Below, piece after piece: positions 47,791-60,735 of a DNA stretch of 64,000 nt. Source of the DNA: Oehlia diaphana (taxonomy: Eukaryota > Glomeromycota > Glomeromycetes > Glomerales > Glomeraceae); the NCBI GenBank assembly GCA_003833135.1, contig QZLH01000393.1:31173-95172 (forward strand). The letters run 5' to 3'. The position numbers were made by a program, and so were the translations under genes. The first letter of the stretch is position 1; every line of letters starts with the position of its first letter. Below the pieces are notes generated by a model. That model saw only the letters and a list, made by a program, of their open reading frames with translations. It ran no database searches and was not told the DNA's origin.

Positions 47791-50700
47791 TTAAACTGAT
47801 TGGTTAACAATAGTATCATCCATGCTAAGAAGCTTTAAAATTTTATGTTTCATTTCAGACCAGTCATTCATGTTCCATTCACCTTTTTTAATTGCTTTTT
47901 TAATATATATCCGAGCTTCTTCAACATCTACACGATAATAACTAAACCATAAAAGTTATTATTAATCAGTTTTCATTTTTCTTTTTTTTCAAAAATAAAT
48001 AAATAAATAAATAAAATACTTACATTACTTCAGGAAACCAAGATCTCCAGCGTCTTTGATGAGGTAATAAAAAAAAAAGTTCAATTTCTGCTATAACTTC
48101 TGCTTTTTGTACTAAATATAAGGCTCTATCAAGATCCTTTTCAATCGCCATATTAAGTAAACCAATAAATAAATTCATTAAATATATAACAATTAAGAAT
48201 GAAAATACTGCCATTAGAATGAATAATATCGTATTTTCAGTTGTTGGCTTTGGTGTCCAAGGTGATAATGAATTGTGATTCCCTAAAATTCAGGTCAAAT
48301 AAGTTAGTATAAGTTATTTTTATGGTAAATATTAATTAACGTTAACGATTACCTGTTAAAAATAAATATGTTGCAAGAAGAGAGGTAGGATACGAATAAA
48401 ATAAATTGGTATTTTCATTAGGAACTTGAATAAGAGTTTCATTTAAGATATTTCCATTTTCATCAACTTGATTATAAGTATTAGAAAGAGTCCAAGGATT
48501 ATTTGAATCATTTAGATTTTGTGCACTTAACGAATCTAAAAGATTTTCAGGATGTAAAAGTAAAAAAAAAGCATGTGCAAAGCTGGCAATAATAATTGCT
48601 AATACTACTAAAAAAGAAAATACACGTTTAGCCACTCCAAAAATTATTGCAAAATAAACACCAAATGATTCAAATATTCTAAAGAAAAGTAAAAATTTTA
48701 AATCTAATAATAAACAAGAAATTGACAGTGCACAATATGGTATATCACCATATTTAATCCAACAAATTGATGCAATAGTAGCAGAAAAATAGGCACTTAA
48801 ATCTGGGGGTTTTTTTTAAATAAAAAGTTAGTTTCAAATTAAACCTATTTAAAAAATAAATTTTATAAGTACGCTTACCAAATAAATTCCAAATACTTAA
48901 AAAATATTTTTTTGGATTCCAGATAAACTGTCTTAATTCAAATATAAGATGAAAAAATCCAAGAGCAATTGTAGTTCGATAAAGATTAATACGAACTTTT
49001 CGAGTTATAGAATTTGTAGGATAAGAAGCAATTGTAAAACACACAAGAAAAACCATAAATATTAACCAAATAATAAAATAATATATCCTTCCAAATGTTT
49101 TCCATTTAAAATTAATAATTGCTTCACCATTCCAATTTGAATAAAATTCTTTTTTACAAGTATTTACAAAAACACTTGATGGATAAAATATTTCCTTCCA
49201 CGTACTATATTCTGAATGATAACGAGAATAATCTATATAGGGTATGATAAGAACAATTTGTTGCTTGCGTTGAGTCGGCTTTAAAACAATATTAGCAATG
49301 ACAGGAATATTTTCAACAAATTCTCTTGGATTCATAATTAAAATAATAATTAAATATATAATTGTAAATGGTAAAGATAAAAAAAAAATAGACAAATATA
49401 AACCAAATAAAATTATGCATCCAATAGATTTAATAAATTTAATAGTATATTTAATAGATTTATAAATTTTACGAATTTCTACTTCCTCGCTAAGAGTATA
49501 AAAATGTGAATAATCCTTAATATCACTGTGAAATCTTTCATTAGAAGTATCTAAAACCATAAACATTTCAGAATTAAATTTTGTTATGTAATCAGGATAC
49601 TTTTTATATAAATCATTCATAGATGATATTATAATATTCAGAAATTTCATATTTCTTTTTGGATCTTCTTTAACAAGTTTTATGCATTTGTTATAAATAT
49701 CTTCTATATGACGAGTTAATTCTGGAACAGTCGACTTTACTAAATTTGATAATAAAGTTGGTCCATATTTCGCAAGACATCTTTCGTCTTCAATGATACT
49801 AATGATACTTTCTGAAAATAGTGTGATATATGCGAAATGACGTTTATCACTAGGACATCTACGATACAAACGTTCGAGTACTGCTATATCTTCAGTATAC
49901 ATCATTGGTAATATAGGTCCAGAAAAATATTCCTTTGATTTGTAGTAACCTTTGTATCTGAAGTATCTGAAGTATCGAGTTTTAATATGTTTGTTATGGA
50001 TATCATACTCGTATATAATAAATACCTGATTACATCGTAATGCTAACGCATTATTGTTAAGAATTTTCCAGTTCAACGTCCTAAACTCGATACCTATATC
50101 TTTTGAACACAGAAATTCTTCTTTATCTGAATAAACTGAGAGTTTATTGAGTTCATCGAATTTATCATTTTTCAGTTCTATTCTCCATTTATATTTTTGA
50201 TTATTGAAGTTTATATCTTTATATTCATCAGAAAATAAAGATCTAATCGTTTCCACATCTTTAGTATCTTCAGAAAATAAAGATCTAATATTTTCCATGT
50301 CAGAAAAAGCTAAAGTATCATTATAGTAATACTTAAAAGTTTGACCCAAGTAATCATTCCAACCAACTAAATCATCATCATCCTTATGAGATTCAAAAAA
50401 TTCATGACAATTTAAATCTAATAAATTAATACGTAATTTTCCATCAACTAATCCAAATGCTTCCTTTGATTCTGAATTATATTCATAAAGGATAAACTTA
50501 TTCTTGGAGTCGTTCTCGGAGTCTACATCATTAAAAATCTTTGATGCATCTATGGGTTGTTGTTTATTGATATCAGTTATACTATACAAGATTATTTCCT
50601 GTTTTTCGTCTTTTTTAGGTATATTAAAAGCCAAAAGATAAACATTATTTTGTACTTCGCACAATTCTAATTTCATATCAGAATTTTTTAATTGAATATT

Positions 50701-51393
50701 TCGAATTGGAAAATGTACATTTTTTAAAAAAATTGCAATTTCATTAAGATGGCTTATATAGTTTACCGCGAATGAATTTCCTTTAGTTATTACTGTAAAT
50801 TTCTTAGTATACAGAGAATTCTCGATCGTAAACCCAAGTGAATAACTGAATTTCAATTGAAATGTTTTCAAGTCCCAATGAAATAAATGATTTGCAGAAA
50901 TAACCCATATATTATCATCATTACTAGACACTCCATTGTTATATGACAGTTCATGAGATGATACTAAACTTAGCTCATTATTCATCTTATCATGCTTAGA
51001 ATGATAAATTAATATTTTATCTTTATTGAATATTACAAAATTCCCTTCTTTTTTGAAATTAATCTTATATTCTACTGAAATTTTAGGCGGAGGACAAAGT
51101 TCAATTTGCTGATTTTCGTTGGACATTTGAAAGATTTTAATATCATAAGATGAATAATTGACAATTTTATTATTATTTACTTTAATCTCAGGAATATACT
51201 TTGATTCTTTTGGTAATTTATAAACATTTGCTTCATGATCTAGTATCGGTTCAGAATTTTCAACAATCCATCCTTCAATTGATTTATCATCTTCGCTATA
51301 TGTGACGACATATTTACCGTTAGGAGATGAAGATACTAAAGATACTTGTTTTCCGTCGTGCGGAACGCGTGGGTTGACCATCGTGTTTGCCAT
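47791..51393 (-). CDS. Ion-transport channel with N-terminal propeller-like domain
   Basis: Exons: 51393-48879, 48802-48353, 48282-48024, 47941-47791 (phases 1,1,2), giving 1124 residues. The frame stays open upstream to 51489, but the Met at 51393 (MANTMVNPRVPHDGKQ) fits the paralogous starts best. The first 600 residues resemble degenerate beta-propeller repeats (SPNGKYVVTYSEDDKSIEGW, IWVISANHLFHWDLKTFQLK). A membrane part follows, with a helix pair near residues 670-710 and further segments at YYFIIWLIFMVFLVCFTIAS, CALSISCLLLDLKFLLFF, and VFSFLVVLAIIIASFAHAFF. The pore-like segment is YPTSLLATYLFLTG, then LSPW, and the last helix is ILFILMAVFSFLIVIYLMNL. This is the Ion_trans (TRP/voltage-gated-like) order. 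Ion selectivity cannot be read from the sequence. Two dead paralogs lie nearby. Confidence 0.87.
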
Positions 51394-51489
51394 ATGAAAA
51401 ATAATAGTCTTTTTTAATAACAATTTAAAAATCGCATGAATTATATAGCATACAGCAGGTCTACATAGCCTTCGGTTATGTTGATCCAA

Positions 51490-52074
51490 CGTTTATGAAT
51501 AATTAACGCTCCATATGTATTTACTTTACATAGCCTTGTGGATAATACTCATAATGCCCAACAGCAGCCGGTTTTCAAAATGATAAATGTCAAATTATCA
51601 GGGGCTCAGGGCATATAAAAATTGTAAAAATAAAAAACAAGTTTATCATGTAATGTTATAATGACCATTCATGAAGTCACGTAAGTAGGTTTGATATGAA
51701 AAATTTTTTTTCTTGTGTTACAGCATATGTTGTATCTTGACGTGACGTATGCCGTAAGGTAACTACCCTTGGTAAAAGAAATGTCTGCAACCCTAATTAT
51801 TACTTAATCTAGGATAAGGAGAACGGATTATTAATAGTTTTTATTTTTTTCAGAAAGGCCAAAATATGAGAAAGACATTAGAATATTTAATCACCTAATA
51901 TTTATTTTTTAATTTAACACGAAAAAATTTTATCGAATTTTTTAATAAATTATTTCAAAAAATATTTCGATTTATACTTCCGAACTTTTTCAACATTTAC
52001 CGTTACAATATAATAACTAACTGCTAACCCGTAAAAAAAGGATTTTTAATTTAAAATATGGAGCATCTTTTTCA
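51490..52074. other. Upstream region of the ion-channel gene
   Basis: This should contain its promoter. A stretch just upstream of the gene (GTTATGTTGATCCAACGTTT, 51475-51494) resembles sequence upstream of the second dead copy (GTTATACTAATCCAACGTTT near 54520), so the duplication included promoter DNA. Confidence 0.45.
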
Positions 52075-53219
52075 AAATACTTACATTATTTCAGGAAACC
52101 AAGTTACTTTGATAAGGTGATCTAAATCTAGATCGTATTAAAGTTGAATAGTTGATCAATAAATTAAATATGCAAGAACGAAATAATATTGTATTTTTAG
52201 TTGTTGGTTTTGGTGCCATAAACTCCCAGGTAAACGATCTTCAAAACACTTGCAAGGTATGCTCTTTTTTGGTATGAAAATTTTGCCCGCGAATTTAAAA
52301 AAAAAAGATTATTGGATTTAGGAATAAATCCTAAATCTAATAGTACAACGCCCACCTTCCTTATGAATCGATGAATTTTATATAAATTTCATAAAATCAT
52401 TAAAAAAAAAAATAAAATAAAATAAAATTTTTAACGCATGTTACGCAAAATTTCAGATGATGTGGCTGAAATAACAAATAAAAATAATAAATAAATCATG
52501 TTTCTAAAAAATTTTCCAAAATAGATTTTTTTTCCCATATTAAATTACGATCTCCCTTATTTTATTATCAAATTATCGAAAAATAGATCTTTTTTATTAA
52601 ATTAAAAAATTTTTTTTTTTTATTAAAAAAGATGACTTTTTTCTAGAATGCAAGAATGACTAATAAAAAAATCCACTCTCATTATATTCTTTTAGAAAAC
52701 TTAATAAAGAAACTTGTATTTTCTCATATCGAATTCATACATCTTGCATTTTTTTTCTTTGATTACCCGATTATCTCTCATCTTTGTCATAGTATAAAAA
52801 AACTTGATACGTTTTGTATTTCCTGCGCATTGTCCTACAATTCTTTTAAAAAGTAAATCATGCTGTTTCTTGCTTTTTTTTGTTGGAGAAAAATTGCCAG
52901 GTTGGGATTTCTACTCCATTTGGATCATAAATAATAAAGAAAAAAAATTTTTTTGTATATATTTTATGTATCAAGAAATGAAAATTTTTTGTTTAATATA
53001 AAATAATACTTTTTTTGGAAAAAATCATCATAATTTAATTATATGTGGCAGTGCTTCGATTATTTAAACCCGTTGTAAAAAAAATGCTAAGCATGAGGTG
53101 AAAGTATTTTTGTTTTCTTTCTTTCATAAAAACCAACCTGCTTTTTACTTGTAAGTTATATTAGTTTCCATTTTAAGAATTATTTCTTTTTTTTTCTATT
53201 TTTTTTTTTTTTTTTTTTT

Positions 53220-53265
<46 letters not shown>

Positions 53266-54474
53266 ACATCTCTTTTTTCGATAATTTTATTTTTTATGGA
53301 TATTAAAATAACATGAAAAAATTTTTTCTTATTTCGTAACTGTAAATAAATATGAAAATGATAAAAAATTTTTTTTTATGATAATTTTCATATATCTCTA
53401 TAAGGAAGATCATTAATCATTATGTAAGAAATAATTTATGTCATCCGGAAAATGTTTTCATTGGGCTGATTTTTAAAAAAATAGAGTGATGTGATCATTG
53501 TGAAGCCACTTTTTTTTTTCATGATAAAAAAATTTCAGATTACTTTGAGTTTAAGAATTTTCCGGTTCGGTTTCCACATTTTAGATACTGTATATCTCTT
53601 GATTCTTGAACGCAATAATGCTTCTTCATTTGTATAAAAAAGTTTATCATTTCTAGGTCTATTCTTCATTTATACTTTTGATTATCGAAGCTTATAAGTA
53701 TATCTGTAACGTTATTAATATTTTTACGCTCATTAGAAATTAATGATCTAATATTTTCCATATCAGGAAAGGTCAAAGTATCATTATAATAATTCTTCTC
53801 AAAAGTTTGATACAAATAATAATTCCATCTATTTTATTATAAATTAATATATGGAAATTTTCTATTAACTATTTCAAATGCTTCCATTGATTCTGAATTA
53901 TATTCATAAAGAAAAAACTTACTCTTGAAGTCGTTCTCGGTGTCTTCATCGTTAAAAATCATTGATGCATCTATGAATAATTTATAAGGGTTATATTCTG
54001 CTTTTTCGTCTTTTTCAGATAAATTAAATAAACATTATTTTGTACTTCACGCAATTCTACTTTTATATTATTAGTACCTTCTAATCAAATATTTCCAATT
54101 GGAAAGTGTATAACCCATTAACCCTTTTCAATTTAATCATAATATTTTACTACGATTGAATTTCCTCGTCATAAACCCAAGAGAATAATTAAATTTCAAT
54201 TGAAATGTATCTGAATTTCCGATGAAATAAATAGTTTGAATAAACAATCCAAATATTATTATCTACATCAATAACTCCTCTTCCGTAATGAATTATGTTT
54301 TTTTATACATAAAATAACCAATTTTACTATCTTATACTTTAATCTCATAAATATTGTATATTCCCATTCTTATTTGCTATGTGATAACGTATTGACTAGG
54401 AGAGTGTTAGGAGATAAAGATAAAGACGCTCGTTTTCCATAGTGCGCGTGGTGCAGGTCGCGTGGAACAATCAT
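52075..54474 (-). pseudogene. Second dead copy of the ion-transport channel gene
   Basis: 53560-54474 aligns to the N-terminal half of the intact gene on the same strand: the start region with HHAHYGKRASLSLSPN, SKEAFGL-type and FKSKF-type blocks, and FNYSLGF. It is heavily broken by indels and stops. At 52075-52225 a remnant of exon 3 remains (the CTTACATTA splice end followed by TCAGGAAACCAAG, and the TTGTTGG-TTTGGTGCC end). The intervening 1.3 kb has lost the middle of the gene and instead holds AT-rich DNA and a poly-T run (53187-53262). Confidence 0.75.
53187..53262 (+). repeat. Poly-T tract
   Basis: About 75 bases of T interrupted by few other bases, lying inside the second dead ion-channel copy. 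Length is uncertain in the assembly. Confidence 0.85.
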
Positions 54475-55286
54475 AATTACTAAATGATCTACAGATGTAA
54501 GCCCTCAGGCCTCAGTTATGCTAGTTATACTAATCCAACGTTTAACGAGTAAAGCAAATTCCTTTTAATATAATTATTGCAAATATATGTGGAAAGTTGG
54601 TACGGCAAACAACGCTGACAACCTCTAGATGTTTAAGATAACTAAAAATACTTATATAATTATTATTTTTTTCTTTCTTAATCCATGCAAATGCGAGACA
54701 CTCAACAAATTTATACATTTGCCGTTTTTGTTTCTGGATTAGATTTTTTAAACTCATATCACTTTCACAACAACACTGTAAAACACAAATTCCTTTATTT
54801 TTAATGCTAGAATGTGTTTTCCATTTGTGTTCTGGTTGAAATTTTTAAGAATAAGGTTATACTTGCTTAAAGAAAAATAGCAATACTTTGTGATTCCCAG
54901 TTTAAATTAGTAAATTCAGAAGCTGAAGAGAACATAGTTGTTTTTGATTTAAAATAAGGTGCGAAGGAATTTGTAAATTGGACATTTAGTTATTCTGAAT
55001 ACAGGAAGTACGACAAATCTATTGAGGGTCCCTTTATTCACATGAAATTTGATGACAAATTCTTTGTTAATTACATACGTAAAGGAATAAAGAAGATTAT
55101 TTGGAAGTAAAAGAGATTATTATAATAAAGTCTGAATCGTAGTTCAATTGTAAACATTATATGAAATTTTATCCTTTGATATAATTCAAATAAAGGAATA
55201 TCTAAAATTATTATTATAAAAAAAATTTAGAAAAAATTTCTGAAAGATTTATTATATTTATTGATATTTAGAAAATTTTATTTATA
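54475..55286. other. Intergenic region with a short coding remnant
   Basis: Around 54890-55110 on the plus strand a frame reads NSEAEENIVVFDLK, then a stop, then WTFSYSEYRKYDKSIEGPF. The SYSE...DKSIEG part resembles TYSEDDKSIEGW of the ion-channel family. It may be another, more divergent dead relative, but too little remains to be sure. Confidence 0.3.
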
Positions 55287-55855
55287 CACTACCCTCCCAA
55301 AAGTATCCGGTCGACCAATAAAGATCATATTTTATTTAATAATAATTAATATTTAGTTGGCCATCCATTGTTTTTAATGCATGCTTCAATTTGGCGTGGC
55401 ATGCTCTCAATTAAATTAATGTAAGTTTCAGATGGAATTCTTTCCCGCTCTTCTTTTAGCTGTTAATCCAATATTAAATTTTTGTATCGAACAATCGTGT
55501 CTGTAACGGTACTTTTTGGAAATTTTAGGACACGATTAATAGCTTCATGAGTTCTTTCTCCATTCCAAAGGCCAATAATTTGCCCATGCTCACTCAATTC
55601 ACAAGTTTTTCCCATTTTAAAAGTAGCTGAATGACACAGTAACAAAAAAAAGCAAAGATTGGCGTTGGCAAAATTGAGGCGTTATTATTTGTCTTATTGC
55701 CAAATCTGGTACACGCATCGTAACACAATAAAAATACATTCATTTTAATTGTTAGAACCAGGGGAATTATTTTCTTTAAAAAAAAATCATACTTTATATA
55801 TTCAATCTTGAGAAAATCAAGTTGAGCTTGGCCGGATACTTTTGGGAGGGTAGTG
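55287..55855 (-). mobile_element. Tc1/mariner element, internally deleted
   Basis: The two ends are perfect 24-base inverted repeats beginning CACTACCCTCCCAAAAGTAT, flanked by TA (55285-55286 and 55856-55857). On the minus strand the interior encodes the transposase N-terminal helix-turn-helix part from about 55613 (MGKTCELSEHGQIIGLW, FPKSTVTDTIVRYKN). After a deletion it continues as the typical Tc1 C-terminus (INLIESMPRQIEACIKNN, GWPTKY) ending near 55350. The central DDE catalytic domain is missing and the junction is out of frame. The element is 569 bases and can only be moved by another copy's transposase. Sharp, identical ends suggest recent activity. Confidence 0.93.
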
Positions 55856-55857
55856 TA

Positions 55858-57842
55858 TATCAAATTTGTAGATTTACGCTAAAAATATCATGTGTTTAGT
55901 TACAGGATATTTGGAAAATATTCAATGTGGATTTTCATGTAGATTTAATCTAATAAATTTTCTGATGAAATTACACAGATGAAATAATAAACAGATTTAA
56001 ATGATATTAGCAATAATTAAAGTAATACAATTTAAAATGTGATCTTACAAGTTCATTATATATAAGGTTGCTTACTGAAACTTAAGGGTTTAGGCAAGAT
56101 GGCATTTTGCTGAAAAGTGAAATTCTGCTGAAACTATATTAAAGTTATATTAAAAAACTGGCGAAACTCTGGAGAAAGACGAAGCTGCCAAAACTTATTA
56201 TAAATGCCAAAACTGCTAAAACTCTGCCAAAACTATAATAAATCTATAGTAAAATTTTGACAAAACTAATCATAGGATTTTGAAGAAGTTTAGACAAGCA
56301 ACCTTAGTTATATATAATTATCAAAGTTTTCATTAATGTTATTTACTTAGATTGTGAGTCATTCGTTTTTTCTGTTTACCTTCTTAATCCATTTTCTCAA
56401 GGCATATTATTTCGAAAGAACTCTGTTAATTATTATAATAAATTAATATAAATATACATATATTTAAAAAGTTTTATGAAAGTAATTATTAAAAAAGTCT
56501 AAAAATCACATTTAATTCTAGAGTAATTTGTTGAGAGAATACATGCACAATGCATTGTTGTAGTATTCCAATCTGAGAATATTTGTCATCTATTTATCCA
56601 TTTGATCATTATCTGTAATCTAAAAATTTGGTAGATTACGGATATCTGAGGTAAATGAGAACAGATTTAATACTTAGGGATATAGAAAACCCTAACTTGT
56701 GTAAATACTTGAAATGTTTCTATGCTAACTGTAAGTAAAGTAACCAGTTATTCTCTCCTGCACTTTCTTAAACATATCCTCAAATATAATCACAGTCGCA
56801 ATGTCTGAATCAAAATCTTTTATGCATATTTCTGTATAGGAGATTACTGTAAAGAAAACATCCTTCCAATTTTCACGCAGCTCATTAAGGTATCTTATAA
56901 CAAGAACTACTGCATCGTAAAGAAACAAAAGTACTAAAGCTGGTAAAATGATAATACATTACCACAAATAAAGATTACAGAATGAAAAAGAGCAATAACT
57001 CAATTCGCTTATTTTGAATCTATACGCTATTCAGATTTTTTGTCAGATGTCCAGTATCTGGCAGTTAACAGATAAACGAATAATATCAAATTGGATTTTT
57101 TGAATAGCAGATCAGTCAGAGGTTGTCCATCAATATTATTGTATAAATTCATTTATTCATCATGGTAATAACATTTGTTCAAACCAGTTATTTCTTCTGA
57201 CAAATTAAATATTTTTTTAATGTAAGACGTAACTTTTAGATACTTCTCTATATGTACATTATAAAGATAATTATTGTAAGATTTAAAGTGTTAAAATAAA
57301 ATTGCTGAATATTAGATAACTTACTTCCAAAAGTTAGTAAGAACTCGTTTAGAGTAATAAGTTTTTTAAGAATTGTATTTTCTGTTTTCTTGCAAAGCTT
57401 ATAAGGTGAATTAGTTTTCTTATTATATGACATGTATGATGTGCGTAATTTTGTAGCGTGAGCGCAGTTTCTATACTGTAAACTGTATAAATAAATTTAA
57501 CGTGATTATATCAAAATTTTTATGCATGCTATGCGCATATGAAAAAAATTCTGTCATATGTGGAGTTTTATGTAAACTTCACATATTTGAATTTCAATCT
57601 TATGAACTGGAAAAATTTTAGCAGCTCAATGAAATTTAGCTCTTGCTTAACTTGCTTTATAGTCATTAGTTAACAATCTTTAAATAAAATTTGAGTGTAT
57701 AATTATTGTTTTAATATATTCAATTCAATAAATTTCACAAAATGCAGTGATACTATTTATTATTATGATAATGATTGTAAAAATAAATTTTACAAAAATT
57801 TATGCAAATATACCTAAACTACATAGGCTTTGTCAACAAATA
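55858..57842. other. Intergenic region with one inverted-repeat element
   Basis: It contains the element at 56064-56305. A minus-strand frame at 56928-56725 (RYLNELRENWKDVFFTVISY, then TEICIKDFDSDIATVIIFED) has a protein-like composition but no recognisable family and no joined exons, so it is not called as a gene. Confidence 0.4.
56064..56305. mobile_element. MITE-like element with AAGGTTGCTT ends
   Basis: AAGGTTGCTTACTGAAACTT at 56064 pairs with the right end ending AAGCAACCTT at 56305, exact over 10 bases and partial over 20. The 242-base interior consists of about eight GC(C/T)(A/G)AAACT-like words such as GCCAAAACT and GCTGAAACT, unlike the flanks. No reading frame. Confidence 0.65.
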
Positions 57843-59183
57843 TTAATATTGATCTTCTTCGCTTTCACTTTTTCCTTTAATCCTGTCCATTTCTTCTTCA
57901 TCTCCTCTTTTTTCAACTTCAACTACTTCTTCCTCTTCATTTTCTTTTCCTTCTCTTGTTTCTTTTTCCACCACTTCTATAGCTTCTTCCGTTAATTTAT
58001 CTTGAGATGACTCTTGTGAAGATCCATCATTTGAGAATAAAAAATTCTCTTTTTTTACATTTTTTGCTAAAATAAATAGATTAGATTTAAAAATATTCAT
58101 AGTATGTATTATTTATATAAATTTCAGAGATTTACAAAATTTTTTGTGATCAATGGTTTAATAATATCTTCATTTACTTGAATATATAAATTATTAGGAT
58201 TCAAGATTATCCTATATACACTAATCATATAGGCAACCTGTATTTTCAGAGCATTCCTTTTGTCTTTTCAAATTTTTCCAATAATTTTTATCATATACGT
58301 TTCATGTTCTTTTGGACTTATTTTCTTAAATAGCTTTTTATAACAATTTCCAATGGCAACTTTTTATTTCCAAGCATTAATTTCTGAATCTTTGAAGCTC
58401 TAATTTATTGGCAGAATATTATTTTTTCTAAATACAAAGAACATCGCATCCTTAATTTTAGACGTCAATGTTCCTCGACAGCTTTTATGTTTAGATAAAA
58501 GCTATTAAAAGAAGTTCAATTTGTTAATAACAAACTAAATGTAAAGTTGTTTAAATTCTATAAAATTGCTAAAACCTATGTCTTGTGCAATGTTCTTTTT
58601 ATAATATACAACCCATTGGATCTTTTTAAATTTTTCAGAAAATCTTTGTGCACTTTGGACATATACTATTCAGTAGTATTACGCAATTCTTTATACGTTA
58701 GGTAAATTAAGGTTAAAAGTAATTTATTCGCAACAGATTTAACTACATTCTAAAATAAAACATTATGGTTATAATTAAATAACATTAGTAATATTTTTAA
58801 ATCAGTTTATAGAATCTTACTTTTAAAAATTCTTTATCATTTTCTTTGTTATTTTTACTTAACATTTTTCTAAATTTGAAATACGTTCTCAAAGGTTTTT
58901 TTGTTCAATTATGACTGTATCAAGTTTAGCAAGTATACTTGAATTTTGACTTATTATTTTTTCAATTAATTTCTTTCGTACTTAACAAATAATAAAATAA
59001 AATTTAGCTAGTAATATATATATTTTTTTTTAATAAAAAAAAAAAATATATGTACTTTTGATGGCTTCTGTTGCATCTTTATATACTTTTCTTTGTCTCT
59101 TGTTCAGGTCAAAACCACTACCTTTACTTTTTTTTTCTACATGTCTCTTGCTAGTACTTGCTTCAGCTGATCTTCTGCTCATC
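57843..59183 (-). pseudogene. Decayed gene of unknown family, acidic C-terminus
   Basis: On the minus strand a start at about 59183 gives MSRRSAEASTSKRHVEKKSK, then DLNKRQRKVYKDATEAIK ending at a GT near 59055. After a possible intron, KKLIEKIISQNSSILAKLDT follows and continues ERISNLEKC, a likely coiled coil. Further down, SNFIEFKQLY and SPKEHETYMIKIIGKI appear, broken by several stops. The last frame (58100-57843) is a very acidic Glu-rich tail (ENEEEEVVEVEKRGDEEEMD). Together this looks like one multi-exon gene with several disabling stops. I do not recognise the family; a transposon-related or lineage-specific origin is possible. Confidence 0.4.
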
Positions 59184-60735
59184 TTTTTGTAAAAGAATTA
59201 AGAAAAAAATTATGACAAAAAAAAATTGGCATATATTAATCCATCAGAAAAAAAGAAAGAAGAGTTGATGGATGTTTGTAAAACAACCATGGGATTTTGA
59301 TTTTTTTTTTTTTTTTTTCCAATTTCATGGTTTGATACTATATAAGAAATATTGAAAAGATTTTTTACAATATGACGTAAGTTTCCATCAAATTTCTTTT
59401 TTTCAGCAAATTTTTTTTGGTTAAGAATGTAAAAAAAAGCTTTTTTTTATTACTTTTAGGTTCAAAATAAATAAATAAATAAATAAATTTTAATCATCAG
59501 GGATAAAGAAGCAGAAAAAATAAGTGAAAAGAATAAGTGAAAAAATAAGAACAAATGGAAGAAACAAGTAGATGAAATAAGCGAATGAAACAAGTGGATG
59601 AAACAAGAAGATGAATAGCAAAAAAAATTAAGCATTTATTTATTATGCACCTTATTATTTGCAAATCTTTCTTATTTTATAATTACCTGATAATCTAAAT
59701 CTCAATACGTGCAGTACATTATTTGTTTCACATGATAAAATTTTGGATTACGATAAAAATTTATAGAGTTATTTATTATAATAATATAACTAAAATATAA
59801 ATTTATTAACAAAATATTCATTATTTAGATTAAAATGTGGTATAATATGTTCAATATCTTGTATAGCTTCTATATCAATAAAATTACAAATATTCGTAAA
59901 TTTCAATCAAAAATATCTATAAAGATATGGATGACTTTGTGATTTGAAGTCATACCATTGAATTAATGCAAGATTTGATGTAATTCTCTGATCTTCTATG
60001 TATATATATACGTTAGAGATGGAGAAGTTCCACAAATGAGTAGTTTGAGTATGGTTCTGAACTGAGAACTGAGCCAGAACTGAGAACCGTTTCCGGTTCT
60101 TTAGAACTGAACTGTTTGACTTGAGCAGTTTGGTTCAGTTTATAATTATATATAATATTATAATGGTCGTTTGTTATTATGCCGATTGGCTGAAATTAAA
60201 ATGGATGATATTATTTTTTGGCAAATATGTCATAATATAAATATTAAATCATAATTACATCATTGATTTTTTTTTCAGTTAAATAATAAAAAGACAAATA
60301 ATACTATTTCAATTATTTGTAAAAGTTTAAAGATCAAATATACTTTATGTCGCATGATTTAGTAGATGTGATGTATTAATAAAATTAATTACTACCTTGA
60401 AAATTAGATGCTAAGAAGTAAAAGTTTTATAATTCTTACGATTATTTCTTAAAAATACTATACAAAAAAATTCACCAATAATCAAAGAACTGAAAAATGT
60501 TTGAATTAAACGGGAAAGTTATGCTAATTATAATATATAAAATAGGAAATTTGAATTGTTTCTTTAAGTTGAAATAATAATTAATTGGTTAAGAAACTTG
60601 TATTTGATCCCGTACACTATAAAATTAACATAATCGTCCTTATCAATATGATGATTTGCCTAAAAAAGAATCTGTAATAAATAAATACTAATAATTTAAA
60701 AAGATTACTTAAAAAAAATTCACTCTCATCTCAAA
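59184..60735. other. AT-rich region with a short GAACTGA repeat patch
   Basis: 59560-59620 contains GATGAAACAAG(T/C)-type repeats. At 60050-60150 words such as GAACTGAGAAC, GGTTCT and CAGTTTG repeat on both strands around a palindromic centre (GAACCGTTTCCGGTTCTTTA). This resembles the repeat-filled MITEs further right, but no target duplication was found. Confidence 0.45.

Noticed and set aside
56725..56928. Minus-strand 67-codon frame with protein-like composition
   Set aside because: No known family, partner exon or repeat copy; left as a note in the intergenic entry.
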